From Coniella vitis (taxonomy: Eukaryota > Ascomycota > Sordariomycetes > Diaporthales > Schizoparmaceae): a stretch of DNA of 64,000 nucleotides. Where the stretch lies: assembly GCA_011317545.1 (NCBI GenBank), contig WUJK01000005.1:3136272-3200271 (forward strand), written 5' to 3'. Position 1 is the first letter of the stretch; the number at the start of each line of letters is the position of its first letter. Positions 1 to 11,415 of the stretch are shown in pieces. The notes under the pieces were generated by a model. It was given only the letters and a program-made list of their open reading frames with translations, searched no databases and was not told where the DNA came from. The translations under genes were made by a program, and so were the position numbers.

Positions 1-465
1 TTCTACCTAATAGTATTTCGTAGTATACTGTAGGGTTATATCCGTAGAGTAGGAAGAATAGTGATTTTCCTATACTCGTTATATCTATACGATTATAAGC
101 GAACTATACGGTTAGTAAAAGTTCGACCTAATTATCTTATTCGTAGTTAATATAGTATTATAAATATTATTCTATAATCTAGTTAATATATTCTATTTAT
201 CCGTCTATCTAAGGATAAAATGCTATAGATATACGTTATATTATTCCGAGGTATTTAGTAAGTAAGATCTAGAATTTTAATATAAATTTTCTATCTTTAT
301 TTAATATAATTTCCTAAGGTATTCCGTAGTTAGCGATAATAATACGGAGGAATATATATACGAGTTCTTCTATAATACTACTTTCTTTATATAATTGGAA
401 GTATATATACTTACTTAGTCTATAAACTACTACTAAGATACTATTATATTATACTTTAGTTAAGG
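1..465 (-). mobile_element. Ty3/gypsy remnant, integrase region (older element, left part)
   Basis: This stretch aligns by eye with 2212-2670 of the next element, the integrase part of a minus-strand Ty3/gypsy pol. Every frame is broken and TG/CA dinucleotides are almost absent, as expected after RIP. It is interrupted at 466 by the 3' LTR of the 466-7900 element. The same older element seems to resume at 7901, but about 860 bp of the intervening pol sequence is missing and no target-site duplication remains. Confidence 0.75.
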
Positions 466-950
466 TATAATAATCCTTACCTAAATCCCGGATTCTGGAA
501 GTACCTATAAGTTATATATTAGCAGGTAGGGAAGTATTACCTTTAAGTCTTCGTATATTATCGAGCAATATTAAGTATTATAAGTAATTAAGAGGGATTA
601 CCCTATTATATAAAATAATACTTAGATTTATAACTAAAGATTATAAGGAAAATTATCTAATAGCTAGGAAATCTATCGTCTTTATATCCTTTCGTTATTC
701 TATATTAAATTCCTTATTTAACCTTAGATTATTTAGATTATCTTATAATCCTAATAATCCGGCTCTATTAGATTATCTAATAATCTTAATAATCTATTCC
801 TAATTAGTTCGTATAACCCTAACCCTAACTATATTATCCTATATAACCTAGTTATATAAGAGATCCCTATCGGTCCGTTAAGGTTCCGATTTACTAATAT
901 ATAGTTATACTAGCTTATTCTTATAACCTATATAACCGTAGGTTATAATA
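466..950 (-). repeat. 3' LTR of element 1 (type A LTR, 485 bp)
   Basis: It begins TATAATAATCC and ends GGTTATAATA on the plus strand, the RIP-altered forms of the TGTAATGATCC ... GGTTATAACA ends preserved in the younger LTR at 21683-22138. It is the same length as the LTRs of the 15996-23461 element. It contains a telomere-like motif TAACCCTAACCCTAA at 814-828. Confidence 0.85.
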
Positions 951-1054
951 TTATCTCCCTTCTATTAGTCTTTATCCCTAAAGACCTATAGTATTTCTAT
1001 AAATAATCCTGCCTAATATTCTTATTTCGGATTATACCTTCTTAATTCGTTATA

Positions 1055-1656
1055 TCGTCGAGAATTAATAAAAATCGTTCTCGAAAGGTTTCTTCGTCGG
1101 TTACTCCTAAAACCGTTAAGCGTAACCTTCTTCTTTAATCTATTCTAGAGTATTATATAGAGATACCGACCTATTCTAACTATAAGGAATAGGGGCTTTC
1201 TTCTTATTAGACTTCCGTAATATATTCCGACCGTTATACCGAATATATTCGTTTAAATAAATCTCGCTATAATATATTAGGTCCCTCTCCGTCTAATATT
1301 CGTACTATCTCTCGGTATTATTAAAAGATCGAGGATAAGATAGAGGAATTAGATAAGGCTCGTTATACTCTAAACGTATATATAGATCGCCTTTATAAGT
1401 AGAAAAAGATATAGAGAGAGAAGATAGTACGGGCTATTCGCCGGGGTCTAGATTCTATAGAGGAGTTAGATTATATAGAGCGTAAGGAGGTAGAAAAGGA
1501 GGCGGCAGTTTTAGTACCGGCGGGTCTTTTACCTAAAGCGTTTCCTAATTCGCTAATATAGGAGTTTAATACCGTAGATTAATCTACTATAGATTTTAAT
1601 AGGCCGTTAGATTTAGTTAGCGCTTCTAATAGGGGGGGTTTATCTAATCGTTAATA
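1055..1656 (+). pseudogene. Opposite-polarity accessory ORF of element 1 (type A), RIP-degraded
   Basis: Between integrase and the 3' LTR, and antisense to pol, one plus-strand frame reads a basic, Ser/Arg-rich start followed by a Lys/Glu-rich helical segment, interrupted only by TAG/TAA stops. The segment around 1330-1500 looks like a coiled coil. A matching copy sits in the minus frame at about 22262-22870 of the plus-strand element. Similar coiled-coil ORFs are known as 'hypothetical proteins' beside fungal LTR elements, and I know of no assigned function. The start is not defined. The frame ends at a double stop near 1656. Confidence 0.5.
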
Positions 1657-4600
1657 AGTTTTCTAATTCTATCTATTATTAAGTTATTCGCTAATTTTCG
1701 TATTCTTTAATTAGATCTTTATAGATATTCTTTAGGGGTTCCTAAGTATTTTCTAAGTTATCGTATCCTTTCTATTTAATAAGGTATTATTTTCCGTATC
1801 TATATTTATATAAATTAAGGATTTATTTAACTTCGTATTATACTTATTCTAGTTTAATAATATCTATATTATATAAGAGTTCTATATCTACTAATACTAG
1901 TTTTAGAAGTAAAATATAGAAGACTAAGTATAAACGTATATATAGGATTTCGAGTTTATAGTTAATTAGGGAAATTTATTATACGATTTTATAGGGTCCG
2001 AGTTTTTTATAATCGAGTTTATCGCTAAATCTAGTAGTTTTAATATTTTTACGCTTAAAGTAGACTTTATCTCCCTTTTATAGGATTAATCCCTTAATCC
2101 TTCTCTAATTAGCGTATTTCGTTATTCGTTTTTTAATATCCTAAAGTATATATTAAGTATCTTCGTATAATTACTTAATTCTTCTAATATATTAGTCTGC
2201 TATTTCTACGTTTCTACCTAATAGTATTTTATAGTATACCGTAGGGTTACGTCTATAGAGTAGGAAGAATAGTAATTTTCCTATACTTATCGTATCTACG
2301 CTATTATAAGCGAATTATACTATAGGTAAGAGTTCGACCTAATTATCTTATTCGTAATTAACGTAGTATTATAGATATTATTCTATAATCTAGTTAGTAT
2401 ATTCCGTTTATCTATCTATCTAAGGATAAAATACCGTAGATATACGTTATATCGTTCCGAGGTATTTAGTAAGTAAGATCTAGAATTTCGATACGAATTT
2501 TCTATCTTTATCTAATATAATTTCCTAAGGTATTCCGTAGTTAGCGATAATAATACGGAGGAATATATATACGAGTTCTTCTATAATACTACTTTCCTTA
2601 TATAATAGGAAGTATATATACTTATTTAGTCTATAAACTACTACTAAGATATCCTAAGTTAAGGGTTCTCGTAAGAGGGGTAGTTTAATAATAAAGTCTA
2701 GACTAATAGAGGACTAGATAATTATAGGTATTAGTAGAGGTTATAATAGTCCGTAAGGTTTATATTATTCTATCTTATTCCGTTTATATATATTATAGTT
2801 ATTAACGATATCCGTAACTCGTTTCTTAAGGTTTAATAGGTTCTAATAGCGTTAGATCCTTTTATAGGTTACTCTAATTCCTTAGTATCTATATACTAAT
2901 ACGCTATAGATACTTCTAATATAATCGTTTTATTCTAATATTATTATACTATCGAGGTTAGGTATTTCTCCTTCGATATATAGTATTACGTTAAGTTCCT
3001 TAATAATAGATAATATAATAAGGTTACCTTCCGAATCTTCCTTAAAGATTACTATAATATCTTAGTCTTTATTATTACTATCCTTATAATCTAACCGTCT
3101 ACTAAGAGCGTTTACTCGTTCGTTTTCCTTACCTTTATAGTAGATAATCTTAAAGTCGAATTTTAATAGAAATTCGTATTATCTAACTTATCGTTTATTA
3201 AGCTACTTTATCGAGGTAAATACCTAAAGATTCTTATAATCCGTATATATAAGAATTTATTATTTTACGCCGATAAGGTAGTATTACTATTCCCTAAAGG
3301 CTCCTATTATTATTATAAGTTCCTAATCGGGCGTTCTATAGTTAAGTTTTAATCTATTTAACTTCTTACTAAAGTTACTAACTATCTATAATCGTCCTTT
3401 ATTATCTCGTTATCCGAGTTATCTACCGACTTTATAATCTAATATATTTATCTCGATCTCGAAAGCTTTATCTTAATCTACTTCGATTAGGATTAGTTCT
3501 AATATAATAGTATCCTTAATTATACTAAAGGCTTTCTATACTTATTCGTTCTAGTTAAAGGTAATATCCTTTTTCGTAAGTTCCGTAAGTAATATTATAA
3601 TACTACTATAATTCTTAATAAATTATCGGTAGAAGTTAGTATAGCTTAAGAAGGCTCTAATATCTTTAACGTTCTAAGGTATAGGCTAATCCCTAACTAC
3701 TTATACTTTATCTTTCTATATTCGTATATACCCTAGTATAATAGTATATCTAAGGTAGTTAACTTCTTAAATATTCTAGTTATATTTAATAAGTTCTACT
3801 AAAATCTTATTATCTTAGAGGATTTATAGGATTATCGTAATATATTTCTAATATTCCTCGAATATCTTTAAGTAAATAAGGATATCGTTTAGGTAAGCGA
3901 TTATAAAATAATCGAGGTATTCGTATAAGATAAAGTTTATTATTTCCTAGAATAATATAGGGGTATTAGTAAGTCCGAATAATATAATAAGATATTCGAA
4001 ATATCCGTAATATATTCTAAACGCTATTCTCTATTCTTCTCCGGGTTTAATACGAATATATATATATCCTTCTTTAAGGTTAAGGGCTATAAACTATTAG
4101 GCTCCTCTAAATCTATCTCTAAGTTCTTTAAAGAGAGGTAAGGGGTACCGATTCTTAATTATAATATTATTAAGTTACCGATAGTTAACGTATAATCGTA
4201 GTTTGCCGTTTTTCTTTAGTATAAATAGGGTTAGGTATCCTACTAGTAAATAGGAGGGTTTAATATAGCCTTTCTTAAGATTTTCGTCGATATATTCTCT
4301 AAATACTTTAAGTTTATCCTTATCTAATCTATAGATAGGAAAGAACTTTAGTTATTCTCCTTCCTTAAGTAGGATTTTATAATTATATAAGCCGTACTCT
4401 AATAGGTTATTATCGAATTTTCCTTAAAATAGTTTTATAAACTTCCGATACTCTTTTAGTATACCGGAGAGGTCTCTAAACGTATCTTCGTCTTATATAG
4501 TTACTATTATAAGGAGATATCGTTATATATACTTAGTTCCTTCTTAAACTTACTACGATAATATATCCTATTATCTATAGAATCCTATTATATCGTATCC

Positions 4601-7420
4601 TAATCTATTATATCCCTTATTCTATTAGGTACTAATTATCGCTAGGTCCTTCTCTATAAGCTATCGAGGTTTATTATATCCTAGGGTAGTTATTACTTTA
4701 GCTTTTCTCGATTTAAAGGTATATATAAATTCGTTTAAGCTCCTATTATCTAGGTATCGCTTAATAACTAAATCCGATCCTACGCCTTTAATTATAACCG
4801 CTTCTTAGGTATCCGCTTTATCCTATAAAATATAGCTATTAGTCTAATCGATTCGCGGATTTTCCTTTCTTAACTATAATATACCTAAGATTAGCTTATA
4901 TTATATAGTATCCGTAATATCGAAGTTTATTAGTATTATACGTCTATAGATTATAACTAGTAATTAATTAGATTCTATATCGATAATACCTTAGCTATAA
5001 GCGATTTCTATACTTTCTATAATACTAAGTTTATAGGGTTTTATCTTCTTCTTCTAAGGTATCCGTTCTCTATTAATAACGCTTAGGGATATAAAGTTTC
5101 CTTATACTCTACTATCTAGGAGTATTATATAATATTTATCGTTAATTCGTACTACGATTTTCAAATATTCGTATATCGAGCTATCTATTATATAGAGGGA
5201 CTTTGCTATAAGTCCTAATCGCTTATTATCCCTTATAAGCGATCCTTGCCTTTTAGGTTCTACTATTCTTATTATATACTAAAAGCTACTATTTATACTA
5301 GGTTCTTAGCTTATTATATTCCGTATCGTATATATACTATAGCCTATCGCTATAAGCGCGCTTAATTTTCTTCTTCGGTATATAGAGTCTATACTCCGGG
5401 CTAACTATCCTTAAGGTTATAATAGGTATACGCTTTATCCGCTAGGTATTCTATATAATCGGCGCGCTTATAGAAGCTATAATATATAGGTTCTATATAT
5501 ATAGGCTTTACGAGCTTTTCCCTTTATTTCTATTCGCATATTCTATACTAATCGAGCGCTTTTTCTTATACGTAAGGTATATACTAGGGTATCGTATATT
5601 AATACTATTTTACTTATTACGTAGTATATTTATAGAGGGTATTATATATAAGGCTAATCCTAGCGTAGTTTCCCCTTATTCTAAATACTTTATAATAATC
5701 GCTATTATCGTTATCGTAGGCGATAATACTATACCCTATCTTATATATAGGAAACTATTCGTTAGTTACCTTATATTTAAAGTATTATCTATAATTAAAT
5801 ATAATATAGGCAAATTATATAATCTAGTAGTATTTTTCGTAAAGGTAATTAATTCGTATATCTTCCTATATAAGGGGGGTTTTATCTTAATAGGTTATTA
5901 TCCTAAATAATTCTCTAAGTATAATACTATAGATAAGGTAGTATATATCTCCTTTATCGGTATCTTCGTTTATAGAACTTTTTAGTTCTAAGCTTATTTC
6001 TTTATTAATAGTTTAGGTATTAATATTCTAACCGATATTAAGTATTTCCTATTATTCCGTAATTTCCGTAATATTACTCTATAAAATATCCGTTAGGAGG
6101 GGTATCTTCTAAGTAATTATAATTTATCGTTCCTTATAAGGTTTTTAAGGGAATTATCCTAAGCCTTACTTTACCGAGAGGTATATTATATAATTATCCT
6201 TATAATAGAAGGTCTAGTTAAGGAGTTTATAATCGGAGTCGTTTAACGCTTACTCTAGAAGCTAGTTCTAGCTAGAAGGGGAGTCTATAATCTTATATAT
6301 TATAATATTAGCTTATCGTCCTTCGGGGACTTTCTTAAATTCTCTAGGTTTCTTAGGTTATCGGTATTCTTATATAAAGTAGCCTATCTTACTATAATTA
6401 AAGTATTCCTTATTTATAGGTTTACGCTAAGTTATATCGAGCTCTATAGGTTCTATATATATAATACTGCTAATTACCGTACTTTATTACTAGAAGCTGC
6501 GGTTAGTTATCTATTAAATCCGTCGTCCTATATTAGTATAATTCCTCTATATAGTATAGCTTCCTCCTTTCTTACTTTTCTCTATATATCTTTTATAGAG
6601 ATAGTTATCGATACGGATAGCGTTATTACTAAATATTATAAAGTCTTTAGGTTAATCCTACTTAGAGATTTCGTCCTTAACCTTATCCTTAAATCCTTTA
6701 TAATAATATTCTATAAGGTTCTTATCTTCCTAAGGGAGGCGTATTAAGAGTTACTTAAAGCGGACCGTATAGGTTAAAGCAGACTTATTCTACTTAAGTT
6801 CTATAAATTATTATACTATAATCCGTTCTTCGTTAGGATTACTAAATATTTCCTTAAGGATATATTTAAACCCTACGAACGAATCGAATATATTCTTAGT
6901 AATCGTCTTATATTAATCGAGGTTGCCTAGGTATTTAATATAGTTATAAAGTAAGGGTTCGTACTAAATAAGTATATCCTTTTCGAATCGTATACCGGCT
7001 AGGATAACTTTATCGGGTTTAGTAATAATTTACGCTACGTTATATAGGAAATATACCTTATAGTAGGTAAAGAACCCTTAAAGCGTCTTTTAGTTACCGT
7101 TATATATAATAGGTTTATCTATCTTATAGCTATTACCGGTATTTCGAATAATAAGCGCTAGGGGCGTAATAGCTATAGCCTAATATTATTCGAGCTATTA
7201 GGCCTACCTATAGATAATACGATTCTACTACTCCTAATTCTACTAGAGTATAATAAGTTATTAGGTAAATTCGATTAATTAATATATTATATCTTCCTAA
7301 GTTATAACCTAATAACGTCCTTCGCCTAAGGTAGATAAGGTAGGAGTTTAAGGAGCTATTATTATACTTAATATTACCTAAGAGGTATATATAGATTATC
7401 CTAAATAAGAGTTATAAAAA

Positions 7421-7900
7421 TATAATAATCCTTACCTAAATCCCGGATTCTAGAAATACCTATAAGTTATATATTAGTAGGTAGGGAAGTATTACCTTTA
7501 AGTCTTCGTATATTATCGAGTAATATTAAGTATTATAAGTAATTAAAAGGGATTACCCTATTATATAAAATAATACTTAGATTTATAACTAAAGATTATA
7601 AGGAAAACTATCTAATAGCTAGGAAATCTATCGTCCTTATATCCTTCCGTTATTTTATATTAAATTCCCTATTTAACCCTAGATTATCTAGATTATCTCG
7701 TAATCCTAATAATCCGGCTCTATTAGATTATCTAATAATCTTAATAATCTATTCCTAATTAGTTCGTATAATCTTAACCCTAATTATATTATCCGTATTC
7801 CTTATATAAGAGATCCCTATCGGTCCGTTAAGGTTCCGATTTGCTGGTATATAGTTGCGCTAGCCTATTCCTATAACCTGCATATTTATAGGTTATAATA
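7421..7900 (-). repeat. 5' LTR of element 1 (480 bp)
   Basis: It starts TATAATAATCC at 7421 and ends GGTTATAATA at 7900. It resembles the 466-950 LTR, with scattered transitions and a short replaced stretch before the conserved block around ATAAGAGATCCCTATCGG. Together with 466-950 it delimits one element. Confidence 0.85.
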
Positions 7901-10070
7901 CTTTCTATACCTATTCGTTCTAGTTAAAGGTAGTATCCTTTTTCGTAAGTTCTATAAGTAGTATTATAATACTATTATAGTTCTTAATAAATTATCGGTA
8001 GAAGTTAATATAGCCTAAGAAGGCTCTAATATCCTTAATATTCTAAAGTATAGGCTAGTCCCTAACTACCTATACTTTATCCTTTTATATTTATATATAT
8101 TTTAGTATAATAGTATATCTAAGGTAGTTAACTTCTTAAGTATTCTAGTTATATTTAGTAGGCTTTATTAAAATCTTATTATCTTAGAGGATTTATAGGA
8201 TTATTATAATATACTTCTAATATTCTTCGAATATCCTTAAGTAAATAAGGATATTATCTAAATAAGCGATTATAAAATAGTTAAGGTATTTATATAAGAT
8301 AAAGTTTATTATTTCCTAGAATAATATAAGGGCGTTAGTAAGTCCGAATAGTATAATAAGATATTCGAAATATCTATAATATATTCTAAACGCTATTTTC
8401 TATTCTTCTCTAGGTTTAATACGAATATATATATATCCTTCCTTAAGGTCGAGGGCTATAAATTATTAGGCTCCTTTAAGTCTATCTCTAAGTTCTTTAA
8501 AGAGAGGTAATATTTCCCGATTCTTAATTATAATATCGTTAAATTATCGATAATTAATATATAATCGTAATTTACCGTTTTTCTTTAATATAAATAGGAT
8601 TAGGTACCCTGCTAGTAAATATAAGGGTTTAATATAGCCTTTCTTAAGATTTTCGTCGATATATTCTCTAAATACTTTAAGTTTATCTTTATCTAATCCG
8701 TAGATAGGAAAGAACTTTAGTTATTCTCCTTCTTTAAGTAGGATTTTATAGTTATATAGGCTATACTCTAATAGGCTATTATCGAATTTTCTTTAAAATA
8801 GTTTTATAAACTTCCGATACTTTTCTAATATACCGGAGAGGTCTCTAAACGTATCTTCGTCTTATATAATTATTATTATAAGGAGATATTATTATATATA
8901 TTTAATTCCTTCTTAAACTTATCGCGATAATATATCCTATTATCTATAAAATCCTATTATATTATATCCTAATCTATTATATCCCTTCTTCTATTAGGTA
9001 TTAACTATTACTAGATCCTTCTCTATAAGTTATCGAGGTTTATTATATCCTAGGATAGCTATTATCTTAGCTCTTCTCGATTTAAAGATATATATAAATT
9101 CGTTTAAACCCCTATTATCTAGGTATCGCTTAATAATTAAATCCGATCCTATACCTTTAATTATAACCGCTTTTTAGGTATCCGCTTTATCCTATAAAAT
9201 ATAGCTATTAGTCTAATCGATTCGAGGATTTTCCTTTCTTAACTATAATATACCTAAAATTAGCTTATATTATATAATATCTATAATATCGAAGTTTATT
9301 AATATTATATATCCGTAGATTATAACTAATAAGTAATTAGATTCTATATCGATAATACCTTAGCTATAAGCGACTTTTATACCTTTTATAATACTAAGTT
9401 TATAAGGTTCTATCTTTTTCTTTTAAGGTATCCGTTTTCTATTAATAACGCTTAGGGATATAAAGTTTCCTTATACTCTACTATCTAGGAGTATTATATA
9501 ATATTTATTATTAATTCGTATTACGATTTTTAAATATTTATATATCGAGCTATCTATTATATAGAGGGACTTTATTATAAGTCCTAATCGCTTATTATCC
9601 CTTATAAGCGATCCTTACCTTTTAGGTTCTACTATTCTTATTATATTCTAAGGGCTATTATTTATATTAGGATCTTAGCTTATTATATTCCGTATTATAT
9701 ATATACTATAGCTTATCGTTATAAGCGCGCTTAATTTTCTTCTTTCGTATAAGGAGTTTATACTCCGGGCTAATTATCCTTAAGGTTATAATAGGTATAC
9801 GCTTTATCCGCTAGGTATTTTATATAATCGGCGCGCTTATAGAAGCTATAATATATAGGTTCTATATATACGGGCTTTATAAGCTTTTCCCTTTATTTTT
9901 ATTCGTATATTCTATATTAATCGAGCGCTTCTTTTTACGTATAAGGTATATACTAGGGTATTATATATTAGTACTATTTTACTTATCCTATAATATATTC
10001 GTAGGGGCTATTATATATAAGGCTAATATTAATATAATTTCCCCTTATTCTAAATACTTTATAATAATCG
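7901..10070 (-). mobile_element. Ty3/gypsy remnant, RT to gag region (older element, right part)
   Basis: Colinear with 3531-5690 of element 1: reverse transcriptase through protease and into the gag-pol junction, minus strand, RIP-mutated, no open frame. It probably continues the remnant at 1-465, with element 1 in between and a deletion at the junction. On the right it is cut by the LTR beginning at 10071 after the bases aataatcg. Confidence 0.75.
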
Positions 10071-10526
10071 TTTAATAATCCTTGCCTGAATCCTGGATTC
10101 TGGAAGTACCTATAAGTTATATATTAGCAGGTGGGGAAGTATTACCTTTAAGTCTTCGTATATTATCGAGTAATATTAAGTATTATAAGTAATTAAGAGG
10201 GATTACCCTATTATATAAAATAATACTTAGATTTATAACTAAAGACTATAAGGAAAACTATCTAATAGCTAGGAAATCTATCGTCCTTATATCCTTCCGT
10301 TATTCTATTTATTAATATATAGCCTATCTAAGCCTATTAATACCTATAATTACCTATTAACTATCCGATAGGTAATAGTAATCTCTTATAGGCTTTACCC
10401 TAACCCTAATTATATTATCCGTAATCCTTATATAAGAGATCCCTATCGGTCCGTTAAGGTTCCGATTTACTAGTATATAGTTATACTAGCTTATTCCTAT
10501 AACCTATATAACCGTAGGTTATAATA
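10071..10526 (-). repeat. 3' LTR of element 3 (type B LTR, 456 bp)
   Basis: It has the same 456-bp length as the younger solo LTR at 21683-22138 and the same middle segment (TTTATTAATATATAGCC...), replacing the middle segment of type A LTRs. The outer parts are shared with type A. RIP is heavy, but the first 60 bases keep several TG/CA steps. Confidence 0.8.
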
Positions 10527-10631
10527 TTATCTCCCCTTTATCGGTCTTTATCCCTAAAGACCTATAGTATTTCCGTAAGTAATCCTACCTAATATTCTTA
10601 CTTCGAATTATACCTTCTTAATTCGTTATAT

Positions 10632-11293
10632 CTTCTAGAATTATAAAATCGTATACTATAAATCCGTCCTTATCTTTATCTAAGGAGTATATTACTATTT
10701 TAAATCGTTTTATATATATTAAAACCCAAGGTTACGAAGTTATACCTTATTCGTTATACCTAGAGGAGGGGTTAATATATAAGATAGTTAATAATATAAA
10801 AAGTTATATATAGTATACTAAACGAAATCGTTCTTATAATATATTATAAGTACTAATATCCTTATATAAGTAGTCTTTCTTAGTAGTTCTTATTATATTA
10901 GTATTAATTCTTTCCTTAGTATCTAAGATTAATAATAAGTTAATATATTTAGATAATTATAATTTAGAGGAGGAGGAGTATTTACTTAAATATTAAAGGG
11001 AACTTACCGATATATAAGCCCGTCTAATAGAGACTTTAGCTAGATTATCTCGTCTAAAGAAGTAATAATAGTTTCTTTAGGAGAAGGGTATAAAGTTAGT
11101 AAACGCTAGTTTAGAAGAGGAGGAGCGTAAGCGAGTTACCGAAGCCGTTTAAACTATAGCTATTAAGGAGGCCGTTCTATCCGTATAGGATCCTTCGTTT
11201 AAGGGTACGGATTAGGATATATTAATAGCGCTTAACGCTACGATTAATTAGTCCGGATTCGATTTAGGGAGTCCGAGTATAGGTAATTCTTAA
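10632..11293 (+). pseudogene. Opposite-polarity accessory ORF of element 3 (type B), RIP-degraded
   Basis: A plus-strand frame antisense to pol reads a hydrophobic start, then a strongly charged helical segment (LEEEEYLLKYxREL, then RLSRLKKxxxFLxEKG), then an acidic Ser-rich tail, broken by TAA/TAG stops at Gln/Trp positions. It is the same class of coiled-coil ORF seen beside many fungal LTR elements but is not alignable with the type A ORF at 1055-1656. Function unknown. It ends just before the tRNA relic. Confidence 0.5.
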
Positions 11294-11343
11294 TAAGGGA
11301 CTAGTTATTCTTATAGGTAGCTATTATAATTAAAGATATAAGT

Positions 11344-11415
11344 AGTCTTATAGCTTAATAGTTAGAGCTCTTAGTTTCTTATTAAAAGGTCCGGGGTTCG
11401 ATTCCTTATAGGGCC
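11344..11415 (+). tRNA. tRNA-Arg(UCU) relic, RIP-mutated, inside element 3
   Basis: The 72-nt sequence folds as a cloverleaf. The D arm is GCTTAATAGTTAGAGC. The anticodon stem CTTAG has loop TTTCTTA, giving anticodon TCT. The T arm is CGGGG-TTCGATT-CCTTA. The 3' acceptor strand TAGGGCC faces AGTCTTA. The broken pairs in the acceptor, anticodon and T stems are each explained by a C-to-T or G-to-A transition (for example CCTTA from CCCCG), so this looks like a genuine tRNA gene later hit by RIP. It is probably inactive. It sits between the accessory ORF and the integrase end of the retroelement. Confidence 0.75.

Larger units (their letters stand above)
466..7900 (-). mobile_element. RIP-degraded Ty3/gypsy LTR retrotransposon with both LTRs (element 1)
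   Basis: Two similar LTRs (466-950 and 7421-7900) flank an internal region read on the minus strand. From right to left it holds gag with a CCHC knuckle, a protease region, reverse transcriptase (about 3640-4330), RNase H, and integrase (about 1680-3000). The order and motifs match the plus-strand copy at 15996-23461, where they read more easily. All frames carry stops, mostly TAG or TAA at expected Trp or Gln positions. An ORF of opposite polarity lies between integrase and the 3' LTR. Flanks show no target duplication (taagg on the left, ctttc on the right), so neighbouring sequence was lost after insertion. The element is dead. Confidence 0.85.

Noticed and set aside
466..7900. Primer-binding site after the 5' LTR of element 1
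   Set aside because: The bases inside the LTR end (TTTTTATAACTC in pol sense) are too RIP-altered to match to a tRNA 3' end.
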